From Arenicola marina (Eukaryota > Annelida > Polychaeta > Arenicolidae), in assembly GCA_964019135.1 (NCBI GenBank), contig CAXHSH010000416.1, forward strand, positions 248,001-312,000: DNA of 64,000 bases. The letters run 5' to 3'. Position 1 is the first letter of the stretch; each line of letters starts with the position of its first letter. A model generated the notes under the pieces. The model did not search any database. It was not told the origin of the DNA and was given only the letters and a program-made list of their open reading frames with translations. Below, piece by piece: positions 11,989 to 24,100 of the stretch. The position numbers and the translations under genes are program-made.

Positions 11989-13134
11989 ATGAATGTGGCC
12001 AGTATCAATGCTAAGATCGATGAACTTCAAATAATGATTGATATGTTATGTAAGAAAAGTATTGAATTTTCCGCTTTATGCATACAAGAGTCATGGTTAA
12101 GCGACATGTCAGATACATCCCTATTACATATTGATGGATATACGCTTATATCCAAAGGTAAAACTTGTAGTGAGCATGGTGGGCTAATGATATATTTAAA
12201 AGACACGCTAAGCTTCTCGGTTTTAGATATTCCTATTGACTCTGAAATTTGGGAAGGTCAATTTATAAAGGTAATGGAAACTGATAGAACTATTATACTG
12301 GGAAATATATATAGGCCGCCATGCGACGTTAACGAGAATTACTCGACATTCACTGAGGAATTTTCTAAAATACTATCTCTCTTTGAGAGAAAGAGCGGTG
12401 AATTATTAGTAACTGGAGATTTCAATATTGACTTGCTTCAAATCCATGGAAAAGCTGCATTTAGTACTTATTTTGACAGTATCACATCCCTTGGGTTCTT
12501 TCCAAAGATTACATTTCCAACAAGACTTTCATAGTATAAAGGAACCCTTTTAGATAATTTTCTGGTACGAATCTCCCCTGTCATGCAGTCGGCTGTTTCT
12601 GGTATTTTAGTGAAATCAATATCAGACCATTTCCCGTATTTTGTCAGCCTAGACATACAGCAAAAGGCAACGAGAAAATCACCCGCATATGTCACAATTA
12701 GAAACAATAATCCTGCTGCAATTAAATCGTTTTCTGATCACGTGGAAGGTTTAGATGTGTTTAGTAGACTAAACCATGAATTGGGAACTGACCCTAACCC
12801 AAACTACGATACCTTACAGGATATCTTAGTAAAATCCAAAGAAACTTTTTTGTCGGATAAAGTTGTGAAGTTTAATAAAAGAAAGCATAAAAAGTCAAAC
12901 TGGATTTCGAAAGGTATCATCAAATCTATTGTATTTAAGGATCGATTGTATAAGAAACTTAAGATGACTCCACCTACCAGTTCACAATATAATACGTTAA
13001 ATGTAAATTTCAAAACGTATAATAATATTTTAAAACAATGTATCCGTACTGCAAAAAAAAACTACTATTATAATTACTTCGATAAGTGTAAGGGGGATAT
13101 AAAAAAACGTGGCAAGCGATTAACACAGTCCTGA
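11989..13134 (+). pseudogene. LINE endonuclease region, one nonsense codon
   Basis: Residues from the start match the LINE AP endonuclease: INAKIDELQ, SALCIQESWLSD, GGLMIYLKD, ILGNIYRPP and LLVTGDFNIDLL (catalytic Asp and Asn), then SISDHFPYFVSLD (catalytic His region, SDHFP). A TAG at 12532-12534 splits the frame between ITFPTRLS and YKGTLLDNFLV, where relatives read on. After it the same frame is open to 13134. The final residues (KCKGDIKK) lead into the RT ORF through a frameshift in the A7 run at 13101-13107. Confidence 0.8.
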
Positions 13135-14930
13135 ATAACAATAGGGCGAAGAATAAATCATTGCCGGAGGAATTTAACATAAATGGAGAACTTATTAGTG
13201 ACAAAGTAGTCGTAACAAATACTTTTAATGCATTCTTCTCTTCTGTTGGTTCGACAGCCTGTGAAGGACTTCGAACTGAAGACCATCCCTCTTTTTCTCA
13301 ATACCTCGGATCACCGGTTAAGTCCAAAATGAACTTTAAGCTTATAACTAAAGCAACAGTAGAAAAAATCATCGACGGTCTCAAACCTAAACTAAGTACT
13401 GGGGATGATGGGCTATCTGTGAAACTACTTAAGGTATTAAAATTAGATCTAAGTGAGTCATTAGCCTTAATCATTAATCAATCGCTATCTACTGGAATAT
13501 TCCCCAGCAAACTGAAACTTGCAAAGATAACTCCTGTTTTTAAGAAAGGAGATGCTTCCAATATCGACAATTATAGACCTATCTCGGTTCTTCCTGCAAT
13601 TTCAAAGGTATTTGAAAAGACTATTTATGATCAAATCTATGACTATTTTCAGAAAGAAAAACTCTTTTACAACGGTCAATATGGTTTCAGAAAGAAACAT
13701 TCCACTCAGCTTGCCGCGCTTGAATTAGTTGATCGAACTTTGCAAAAACTGGATGAGGGCGAGGTTCCTCTCAGTATATATCTGGATTTGTCGAAGGCGT
13801 TTGACACTTTGAATCATAATATTCTTATCCATAAGCTAAAACACTATGGTATATCTGAACCAGCTATTTCTTTGTTAAAGTGTTATCTAACAAATCGTCA
13901 TCAATATGTACACTTGGGAGATGTTAAATCAACGGTAACGAAAATATCTCGAGGGGTACCTCAAGGTTCTATTCTAGGTCCCCTGCTATTTATTATATAT
14001 GTGAACGACATGTCACACGCTAGTCAACTATTTAGAGCCATTGTATATGCTGACGATACAACTCTGTGTAGCACGTTGACTGCGTCATCGTCTGATAATA
14101 TGCTTGTTGATGATGTGTTAAATAATGAACTCTCTAAGATATACGGTTGGCTATGTGCAAATGAGTTATCACTTAACGTTTCAAAAACCAAATTTATGAT
14201 ATTTTGTATGCCGCGCAAAGTTGTTAGAATTCCACACTTGTCTATAAATAACATACCTCTAGAGTGCGTAGATGAGTTTGACTTTTTGGGACTGACAATT
14301 CAGAAGGATCTCAAGTGGAATGGTCATATTAACAAGATATCTTCTAAAATATCCAAGGTTATTGGAGTTATGTGCAAGTTAAAACATACCGTACCATCCT
14401 ATGTTCTGAAACTTATATACAACTCTTTAATCCTACCCCATTTACATTATAATGTTCTAGCATGGGGTTATCAAGCTGATCGTATAAGGCTATTGCAAAA
14501 AAAGGCGACTCGTATCATAGCCAAGAGCTCTTATTTTTCTCATTCGGAACCATTATTTAAACAATTTAGTATATTGAAGTTGGCTGATATAATGATTTAC
14601 CACCAACTAAAATTTTATTACAAGTATCTCCACGGTGATCTGCCAGATTATTTTTTAACTGAATTGTCTATTTCTAAATTGTCGGATCTGCATAATTACA
14701 ACACAAGACACAAGGATGATCTGCTAGTTACACGTGTGAAGCATAAGTTTGCCGAACAATGTTTGAGATATCGCGTTGCCAGATGCATAAACCAAATGCC
14801 AGATATTATATTGAATAAGATTGAGACACATGTACTGGACGGTTTTTCAAGATATGTCAAAAATTTCTTAGTCGAGAAGTATTCTCTGGAATGTCATTTA
14901 GTTAATTGTTATATTTGTAAAAATGATTAG
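13110..14930 (+). pseudogene. LINE reverse transcriptase
   Basis: The ORF is open from 13161, and its frame is already homologous from about 13110 (WQAINTVLNNN). RT blocks in order are FKKGDASNIDNYRPISVLPA, FYNGQYGFRKKHSTQLAALE, YLDLSKAFDTLNHNIL (motif A), ISRGVPQGSILGPLLF (motif B), AIVYADDTTLCS (motif C, catalytic YADD) and LNVSKTKFMIF. A C-terminal region contains LLQKKATRIIAKSSYF, YNTRHKDDLL and a final CHLVNCYICKND. Length and catalytic residues look complete; it is listed as a pseudogene only because the upstream endonuclease frame is broken. Confidence 0.9.
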
Positions 14931-15059
14931 GTTATTAGAGGTCCTCCCCTGTTTTATATATCTCTAGAAATGGGCTATGTGTCTTTAATTTATCTCTCGC
15001 AAGATCCCTACATTTGTATACAAATGAGTGCAATGTAACCCTCTTACGATTAAGCGATA

Positions 15060-15121
15060 ATTTTTTGTTTTTTTTTTGTTTTTTTTTTGTTTTTTTGTTG
15101 TTGTTGTTGTTTTTGTTTTTT
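15060..15121 (+). repeat. T-rich/TTG low-complexity tract in LINE 3' UTR
   Basis: Runs of T8-T9 separated by single G and a short GTTGTTGTT repeat precede the 3' hairpin. A similar T-rich tract (53605-53632) precedes the hairpin of the second LINE copy. Its conserved placement suggests it belongs to the element's 3' UTR design and is not random slippage. Confidence 0.7.
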
Positions 15122-15134
15122 TTGCGGTGGCTCC

Positions 15135-15172
15135 GCTCCTATGCTAGCGACCATCGTGGTCTTAATAGGAGT
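15135..15172 (+). other. LINE 3' UTR two-stem hairpin, copy 1
   Basis: Outer stem CTCCTAT (15136-15142) pairs perfectly with ATAGGAG (15165-15171). The inner stem GACCA (15149-15153) pairs with TGGTC (15157-15161) around a TCG loop. Between the stems lie GCTAGC on the 5' side and TTA on the 3' side. The same design with different stem bases occurs in the LINE fragment at 53639-53676. Such 3' hairpins are known as recognition sites for the reverse transcriptase in several LINE clades, and that role is inferred here. Confidence 0.75.
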
Positions 15173-15423
15173 ATCCAGGGTAAGAATGAATTAAGTTACC
15201 ACTTTGTTTTGTATTTTTACGTTTGTATGCACTCGTTCTTGCCCAAATAAATGATATTTGAATTGAATTGAATTGAATTGCTATTGAGCGCCATTGTTAT
15301 GATTTTGACCAAATATTTACGTGCAGTCGTGAGTATTATTGTCATCGTTAGATCTCCGTGTTCACTTAATGGCGACGTTTAAAGTTCTATTCGTGCGAGA
15401 AAATACATATGTCACTGCTTCTC

Positions 15424-15514
15424 GTGCGAGATGGGTTTATCTCAGCACGCATCTCCGAAATCCTGATTTCGCCTGGCATGATTTTAGAAACCTGTAGATA
15501 AACCCATCTCGCAC
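15424..15514. repeat. 19-bp perfect inverted repeat
   Basis: GTGCGAGATGGGTTTATCT at 15424-15442 is the exact reverse complement of 15496-15514, with a 53-base spacer. It starts about 140 bases downstream of the LINE tail. It may be a very small hairpin-type MITE or a transcribed hairpin; no duplicated flank was noticed. Confidence 0.7.
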
Positions 15515-16611
15515 TCGACGCAATGCCATAGAGTATGCATATCATAATATAGGTTAGATCAGAATAGTATTTTGGGTTTAAGTTGCACCTGATTTCCTGT
15601 CGCCTTAGGGGTACAGACGACTTATACTCCGGTGTAACTTATAAATGAATGTGTTGACACCCTCCCCCCCCGCCCCCCCTTCGAGCCTTCCATTACGGCC
15701 TGCAGCGAACAAAGACGATTTGCTCCAGTGCCAATTGCGGATAAAAACTTTAACCAAGATATAGTGACATAGACCATATAGTCTAATTCCTAATTAATAT
15801 CCCATAACACATATTTATATATAACTACCCCAAACTTAATCTTAAAGAATGACGTAATATATATATGGGTGCTAAAAGTACCCCCTTCCTCCAGCTGGGT
15901 GGCAATTGTATTTGGCACAAGTGCCACCAGGATGACACCATCGAAGTAGCGGAGCTGCGCTTTTGATAATAACTGAAGACCAACAAATCATATGTTCATA
16001 AAATGTCTTTGTATAAGCTATGATGGTTGGAGGTTTAAACGCGCATATTTTAATTTCATTACAACATATTATACAATTCAGCCCACTTCTAGCCGTAGCC
16101 TCCCCACTAGAGTACACGATGAATAAGAATAAAACGGAGGGGAGTCTGTGGCTGGCCCTGTGTCACATGCGAAGTGCCCCCTTATACAAAATACATGATA
16201 TCGAGACCCTCTCCGCTCCATGCATTCGTACGGTGCCATTATCATTATGATAGAAACATAGTCATAGAGGGGATTTTCCGCATGGGACACCAGTTGGTTC
16301 ATTCTAAATACAATACCCCTCTTTCAGAGTCTTTGCATTCCGTCTAAATAGACTCATTTACTATTATGAAAGCGGCAAGTAAAATTTGACTTATTTAGAA
16401 TTATGTATGATTTTGCAAATGCGCGTATACACGTTTTTTAAACGTCAATTGCACAACAAACCTCTTTTCCGTCGCCATCTGGGAAATCCACGCGCATGCG
16501 ATTCGCTGATCAGTTCCGACTAAATCCCAGAACCGGTTCTGCAGTTCAAGAACTAGAACTACGGGCAAATCGAATGGCCGGTGTAGCATGATAATCTGTC
16601 CGGCGTGATAA
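15515..16611. other. No recognised gene
   Basis: Short overlapping ORFs on both strands (for example 15872-16117 minus and 16020-16250 plus) carry no known motif. From about 16480 to 16600, phrases such as AGAACCGGTTCTG and CAAATCGAATGG resemble the ends of the inverted-repeat element that follows. This suggests a fragment of a related copy abutting it. Confidence 0.4.
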
Positions 16612-17962
16612 GGGGTGCGTTCGATTGACTCGGTTCTAGAACCAGAATTGCAGGCTGCGCAGTGGGTTCTGGTTCTGGAATATGCGGTACGAATCGAACG
16701 ATACTAAAACTGGTACGAGGGTCAAGGTCGACATGTATGTTGTAGTCTTGGCGGGTTTACATTAGACTGTGTGGAGCTTTGTGCTCATGCTGTTCAGTTA
16801 CAGATGCTTTGAGCGTCGGATAAAACTGGTATTGAAGATGGACATCAGTAGCTGTTTCATTCTGGAAATAAAAACATTGTAGCTCCATTTTCATATCTGC
16901 ATCGGGGGGGGGGGTACTTTATACATTGCTGGGTTTGGGGTGGGGGTTCCGCAGTAACGCCTCCACCCCTTTTTCGTGCCCCAAATCCGCTTGCTCAGGG
17001 AGTTTTACCGCCCAAATCCGCACACGAAATGAATGAACGCACACTTTCAGAGCACCCCCCCCCCCCACCCCGGGTCGCAAGTTTTTAAATATCCGCTCTA
17101 TAGGAGTATTTTTCATCGCACATATGCGCTCTCTCAGGCATCAAGGCACCGCGGTTCCCCTCCACCAGATTTGTATAATAACTCTTTCTTGCAGTTGAAA
17201 ACTCTTACTGGGCCTACTTTTCTTGTTATGGGACCCTTCCAAGGGGGGTTGGCGGGAGGGGGGGGCGGGGGGGGGGGGGGGGGCAAGGGGGTATTGCCGT
17301 TAGTCGGGAACAAGCTTTCCATTTCACCGTGAGTTGGGAATGAGCAAACTAATTCTTCGTGAGCTGGGAATGAGATATTAGTCGACCGTCGTGATCAATG
17401 ATTTTCATTAATAATGAACTGAGAATTTTAATACTAAACAACCGTTAATTGGGAATGATGCATCCGCCCTTCCTTTGTATGCGGTGATTACTCCATTTAA
17501 TTCGTCGTGACCCGAGAATAAAGAAATTTATTCTTCGTGATTTGGGAACGCGACCACTCCCCCCCCCCCCCCCCCTTGCCCCCCGCCTCCCCTTCCAATC
17601 TCCGACATCAAAGGCAACCACTTTGTTCGTGATTTTGATGTCGGAACTAAGTGTTCCCGCGACTCCGCCGGTTTGTTTGTTTAGATTTTGTCTCAAATCG
17701 GTATCACGTAGCGAATATTACACTTCACAATTACATTTGAGCTGGTTTACGAACAACATGGGACTTTAAAATTGTCAAGCGTACAAGACCTAACTTACTG
17801 CCATCTTAATTTGGTCTTCGCGCATGCGCTTTGCGAACCATATCTGGCGAAAAATGAGAACCGGTTCCGAGATTCTGGAACTGGTGCAGGTGTCAAATCG
17901 AACGCGCAGAACTGACTGTTCTAGTTCTAGAACCAGATATGGCGCTCAATCGAACGCACCCC
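16612..17962. mobile_element. Non-autonomous element with 16-bp TIRs
   Basis: GGGGTGCGTTCGATTG at 16612-16627 is matched exactly in reverse complement at 17947-17962, giving a 1351-bp unit. Next to both ends lie subterminal palindromic motifs of the TTCTAGAACC type (TCTAGAACCAG near 16635 and near 17924), as transposase binding sites often appear. The inside has no transposase, only C/G runs and degenerate repeats. A clear target-site duplication was not found, so the family (hAT-like is possible) stays open. It ends 83 bases before the start codon of gene A, so it could lie in that gene's promoter. Confidence 0.6.
17300..17570. repeat. Degenerate repeat around TGGGAATGAG, with C/G tracts
   Basis: Variants of TTCGTGAGCTGGGAATGAG recur about every 50-70 bases (near 17330, 17357, 17450, 17505 and 17540). 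They are flanked by a G run around 17260-17283 and a C run around 17560-17576. The block lies inside the TIR-bounded element. It appears to be an old minisatellite; no coding function is evident. Confidence 0.4.
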
Positions 17963-18045
17963 GTGTTCGGGGGGACGCATGCGCATCTGATGCAAATACT
18001 GCCTGCCGTGATAACTTGTCCGGGTGTCTTTTTATCAGGCTGATC

Positions 18046-18196
18046 ATGGCGGAGCCAGAGGAGAAACGAGCGTGGGACTCGTGGCAAACAAAATGCCGCG
18101 AAATCCGCAGTTACCTCACAACAAAAGTCTATCCTGAGGGATCAAGTGAAAGTAAGAAGCGGTCTCTCAGGCGATTGTCTGCCAAATATCGTTTGG
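18046..18196 (+). CDS. Gene A exon 1: N-terminal region
   Basis: It codes for residues 1-50 plus one base. It begins MAEPEEKRAWDSW and ends with YPEGSSESKKRSLRRLSAKY and RLG. The YPEG...KR..RR pattern is the N-terminal signature I associate with KRBA2-like and other GIN-type integrases. The donor GTAAGT starts at 18197. The frame is open upstream to 17824, but that part overlaps the TIR element and lacks family similarity. Confidence 0.75.
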
Positions 18197-21100
18197 GTAA
18201 GTTCGAATGTAACCTACTTTCAATTTTTAAAGCAATAACTTAAACAGTTAAAGGGCCTTTCAACTCCCTTTAGAAGCGCGACTCAGGAGGTCGAAGCGTT
18301 GTCATATTCTTGCCCAGGGTTCACTAAACTAATGCTAGTCTGGTAAGTTAATGGTATCATGCATGTAAAACAAACCAGAAGAGTCTCTCAGGGGTTTCTG
18401 AATACCTACTGAGCTACTGTATTTCTGCTATCCTAAAAATCACACGTTAATGTTGTGACAGTCTGAAGGATCGACACTACACTACATTTTATAAATGTTA
18501 GACAGTGTCCATCCTTCAGACAGTAGACTGTCACGACATTAACGTATGATTTTCAGGTTACAATTCTGCATGCCTGGTAACAGGAGTAATACATATGCCA
18601 GGCCAAAGCGTGTCTTTATATTATTATGGAACAACGACCGTGTATAGGTGTAGTTGTTGACTTGAACGGTGAATGTGACAAGCACAGGTACAGTAAATCA
18701 TCAGTGGAGGAGGAGGGTGGTGGGGGGGGGGGGGGTAGGGGCCCGACACCGCATACAAAAGTCTTTTGTATATAGTGTGCCCTCCCCCACTTAGCGATTT
18801 TAGAGATGTTTAATAGAGAAATCCAGTGCAGTCTGCCACAAAATTTCACAAGTAGAGTCTATACAAATTATAATGTAAATAGATGTAATTGTATTGATGT
18901 TTTATCATGTAGATCTATATGTTGTTCAACATTCGCTGGTGCCAATATCATATTTGTACGCTCTACATGCTAGCACAGCTACAGGGCTGGGTCTATTTTC
19001 GTATAGTAAATATTGTTGTCAATTCGTAGTCCTAAGAGACTAGGACTGAGTGATTGAGCACTAGGTTTACCTAAACTTTTGAGGTTTGGAACACATGTTA
19101 AACTTTTAATTGTTACATTCTACAGCTAGGGTTAGCCTAAAAGTTCAGACATTACAGTATTGACACTTGTGCCTTTACAGTCACAGCATACAGTACAGTT
19201 ACAGACTGTACAGTCACAAGAACAAGTGTCAAGACTGTAACAGCTGAACTTTCAGGCTAAGCTAGGATATAATGTTTGCCCAGGACGTGGGACCTTGCTC
19301 ATAATGCAGCCTTGACCCACTACCCAGAGCGGATAAGCCAGGGAGGGGCATGCAACAGGGCTACCTTGATCTTATGTGCAAAACTGAAATTATATCAACT
19401 TTCATGTCATGATGGGGGGTGGAACTTCTTGGGTAGGGGGAGGGGGCTCCACAAGTAAGCCTCAAGTGAGGGGTGGAACTCCTTGAGTGCAACTTTCTTC
19501 CTTTTTCTAACATTTGCTTTTATGTCATCCTTGTGTGCAGAGCTGTTTCAGAGATCCTCCTGAGCTGTTCTCAAACTCTTCCACGGCAATATTTTCAAAC
19601 ATAGGCCAAATTGCTTTATTATATTTGACAGGTGTAATAATCCCTTAAGTCACAAAACACTATTTGAAGTGCTCTTGCATGGTTTCAGTAGCAGGAGTGA
19701 TAATCCCCTTGATCTATACATAAACCAATTACACATTCAACAAAGTTAAAAATCCCCAAACAATGATAAGTCTTCACACCTCCTCAGCAGCCTGCACACA
19801 GAGCCAGCGCCACATTGTATACCACTTTATATACCCCTCGCTTCGTTCACCTGTTCAAGTTTTAGAGGTGTTATTAGAAGGCTAAATTTCACTTTTTTTA
19901 TTTATAGTTTTTATATCATACTGTACTTGGTTACTACTGCAACTTAAGACCGCTAGAAGAGTGTTAACATGTTATGTAACTTAGATAAGGATGTTTAAGA
20001 ACAAAGTATAACTATAAGGCTAAATTCTCTTTCTCTTGCACGCAAATCATTTTTAGAAAAACATGCATGTGTCTCAGCATTTTGTTTTGGTATCAATCAC
20101 ATTGTTGGTCAAAGCAAGTTCTGACTGCCTGGAGTAACCATGACACTAATAGGTTTCCAGGATATTCAGTACATTGCATAAATACTATGGAAGTTGCAAC
20201 TTGTATAAAGCAAGTTATTCCTGATCCCCCACTTTTTTAGTGATGGTGGGGCCTTACTACAGTTACAACGTCCTGCATCATTCCCTGCATCTTTAACATT
20301 ATATAGCGTTATATAGGTATTTAATCTTTTTTCCGTCAAGAATCCTTTCTGTCTTTATATAAGTTATGAATAATATTGTTTTGTATTTAATGCAACAGCT
20401 ATAGCTACTATAGTAAGTTATTGCTGATCATTATGTATAGTTCTACTTTCAGGTGTGTTGCAACATTTTTGCCCCAGTGTTATGGCATCATGTGGAATTT
20501 CAGCTGACATGAATTGACAGCAGCTATGCTCATAAAGACATAAGGATCTTCTTTATTGTTTATTTGTGTTTACTGTATTTCATTATTTTTCAGTCAAACT
20601 AACTTAGGTTAAGAGTAATGTTATCATGTAATTTTTCCATAAGGATTTTTCCATCAAGAATCCTTTCTGTCTTTATATAAGTTATGAATAATATTGTTTT
20701 GTATTTAATGCAACAGCTATAGCTACTATAGTAAGTTATTGATGATCATTATGTATAATTCTACTTTCAGATGTGTTGCAACATTTTTGCCCCAGTGTTA
20801 TGGCATCATGTGGAATTTCAGCTGACATGAATTGACAGCAGTTATGCTCATAAAGACATAAGGATCTTCTTTATTGTTTATTTTTGTTTACTGTATTTCA
20901 TTGTTTTTCAGTCACACTAACTTAGGTTAAGAGTAATGTAATCCTGTAATTTTTCCATAAGGGTTTTATTTCTAAAGATCAGCCACTCGTCCAGATAGCT
21001 TTCCTATTATGTTATGCTTGAATTTCATTTGTAAGTCATGGCATTTTATCTTCTTAACACTCAATTATAAACATACTACCGTAATCCACTTAGGTGTGAC

Positions 21101-24100
21101 TGAGCGGCAGTATAGGCTTGTCTGTGTGAAGGTTCGAGTCCTTCCCTGGGTTACCCTAGTTTCATGTTATACATATGGAATTTTTGTGCATATTACCCAG
21201 TGGCACAGCAGACAAGCATTAGATTCCTTAAAAGTAGGACATACAAAAATACGAGCTTACGATAATTGTCAGTATGTGTTTGTTCCAGGCTCAGACGATT
21301 CCCTTTTGTATTGTACAAAAGGAAGGGAGCTGCGGGTGGTAGATTCACGGGCCGAGTGTCATGAACTATTCGAACAATTTCATGACAGTGCAATCGGGGG
21401 CCACTCAGGGGTCAACAAGACGATTGATGCCATAAGTCAGCGTTTTTATTGGCCCGGAGTGTCAGAGGACATCAAGAAAGGGGTAAGTAATACTGGCAGA
21501 ATGTACAATTTATACTATAAAATAGTATTACAAACAACTGTAATACTATATGTATTGGAAAGCCAATAGGAAAGCAGGTAGAGGTGGGGAGAGGAGGCGG
21601 CGGATGGTGCGGGGAGGGGGTGGTACATTCATACGAGATGCGCGAAAGCTTCTTGCTTGCTTCTTAGCTTTTTCCATGATATCATTAAGTGCAATGGGGC
21701 AGGCAATTATATGGTTGTCCATGGGTGCCAAACATTCCCGATCATATAGTTAAAACAAAGCTCTATAGGATGACTCATCGGTCAAATACTATTATGTTGT
21801 AGGTAATTATTCTATATTATTCTGTTATTTTCAATTCTTTGTCACAAAAATTAAATTTGCCAGTCATGCTCTACACTAACTCCGAACATAATAATAATAA
21901 TATTTCTTACTATAAACAAATCAGAATTATACAAAAACAGTTTGGTAAGGAGCAGAACTAATTTTTACTTGTCTCACGTGACATGAACGTGTCGCACCCC
22001 CCCCCCCCCCAAAGACGAACCACAAGACATTGTTATCTTAAAGAGCCACTCCCACGATTTCAACTACTCGAGTGGATAGACAACTCTACTGTATCTTGCA
22101 TACCAGTTCACTCAATATATTTTTATCTTTACCATATCAAAATATGATTTTGTGAGGGAGACTTAAATCGATATTTAATAACCATGTCAGATAAAACAAA
22201 TATTTCTGACAAAATGAGAAGTTCACATGCTCTGGTGACACATCTGCAAATAACTTATTGTTCCACAATAAGTTTTTTCTTTTTTTCAATATGATGCATT
22301 CTGACAAATCAGTTGCATTGCTTTTTCTCCAAACACTGAAAACGAAGCCTTCATGAAGAAGCTAGAAGCTGTGTCAGATAGTAGTTCCAATGTAAATCAT
22401 ATAGGTCCCTCCTATGCACAAAAGATTATTAATACAAATATGTATAGACATGTTAAAAACATAAATATAGAGCCATATTGGAGAATTTCATGTTTTCTTA
22501 TAAATTCTAACATCAAGATGAAAGCATTTTTGTATATTTTACCTTTCACCATACATATACATATCATAATGATATAAAGCTTCTATTTCCCTTAACGGCT
22601 TAAACGGTCAAGATTACAAAAATCACATATATTCCTGAATATATTAAAATATTTTTAGGAAATATATTGATATGGTAAAGATAAATCGATATTTAATAAC
22701 CATGTCAGATAAAACAAATATTTCTGACAAAATGAGAAGTTCACATGCTCTGGTGACACATCTGCAAATAACTTATTGTTCCACAATAAGTTTTTTCTTT
22801 TTTTCAATATGATGCATTCTGACAAATCAGTTGCATTGCTTATTCTCCAAACACTGAAAACAAAGCCTTCATGAAGAAGCTAGAAGCTGTGTCAGATAGT
22901 AGTTCCAATGTAAATCATATAGGTCCCTCCTATGCACAAAAGATTATTAATACAAATATGTATAGACATGTTAAAAACATAAATATAGAGCCATATTGGA
23001 GAATTTCATGTTTTCTTATAAATTCTAACATCAAGATGAAAGCATTTTTGTATATTTTACCTTTCACCATACATATACATATCATAATGATATAAAGATT
23101 CTATTTCCCTTAACGGCTTAAACGGTCAAGATTACAAAAATCACATATATTCCTGAATATATTAAAATATTTTTAGGAAATATATTGATATGGTAAAGAT
23201 AAATCGATATTTAATAACCATGTCAGATAAAACAAATATTTCTGACAAAATGAGAAGTTCACATGCTCTGGTGACACATCTGCAAATAACTTATTGTTCC
23301 ACAATAAGTTTTTTCTTTTTTTCAATATGATGCATTCTGACAAATCAGTTGCATTGCTCATTCTCCAAACACTGAAAACGAAGCTTTCATGAAGAAGCTA
23401 GAAGCTGTGTCAGATAGTAGTTCCAATGTAAATCATATAGGTCCCTCCTATGCACACAAGATTATTAATACCAATATGTATAGACATGTTAAAAACATAA
23501 ATATAGAGCCATATTGGAGAATTTCATGTTTTCTTATAAATTCTAACATCAAGATGAAAGCATTTTTGTATATTTTACCTTTCACCATACATATACATAT
23601 CATAATGATATAAAGCTTCTATTTCCCTTAACGGCTTAAACGGTCAAGATTACAAAAATCACATATATTCCTGAATATATTAAAATATTTTTAGGAAATA
23701 AATGCCTATTCAGAACAAACATAATTAAATAGAGCAACAAGTAATTAATCTGAAGTGTATTTGATTCTTTACAGTCACAGCTGGCACATCTGTACCTTTA
23801 CTGAGACAATTAGTAGCCCCAAAACCGGACACGTATGATACTCAAAATATCACTGTCAAAGAGTTGTTATTACAACTAATGCTATTGTTATTTTGTGAGG
23901 ATCTTGCTAGTATCCCTTCCAACCACCGGAGCCACCCTACATCTTGATAAGATAACATAGGATAACATTTTATTTAGCGTCGGTGTGTAAAAGTTAACAA
24001 TAGAACATTAGAACAGGTGCTATTGACCGACAATGATCAAATGACATGAGATGATGTACATATGATAATGAAAGTAACAACCATTCTGTCTTTAATATGA

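Larger units (their letters stand above)
11989..15281 (+). mobile_element. L2/CR1-group non-LTR retrotransposon, 5'-truncated
   Basis: The order is AP-type endonuclease, reverse transcriptase, a 3' UTR with a two-part hairpin, AATAAA at 15246-15251 and a TTGAA pentamer tail at about 15257-15281. No ORF1 is visible upstream, so the copy is probably 5'-truncated near 11.98 kb. Only two lesions break the polyprotein: a TAG at 12532-12534 and a frameshift at an A7 run (13101-13107). This makes it a fairly young copy. The clade (L2, Crack, Daphne or relative) is inferred from the short microsatellite tail and RT blocks. Confidence 0.85.

Noticed and set aside
17824..18045. Upstream extension of gene A exon 1
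   Set aside because: The open frame overlaps the TIR-bounded element and lacks family similarity; the ATG at 18046 has a strong context.
22353..23613. Three identical 74-codon ORFs
   Set aside because: They are copies of one chance ORF in a 518-bp tandem repeat. Near-identity at all bases shows duplication and not coding constraint.
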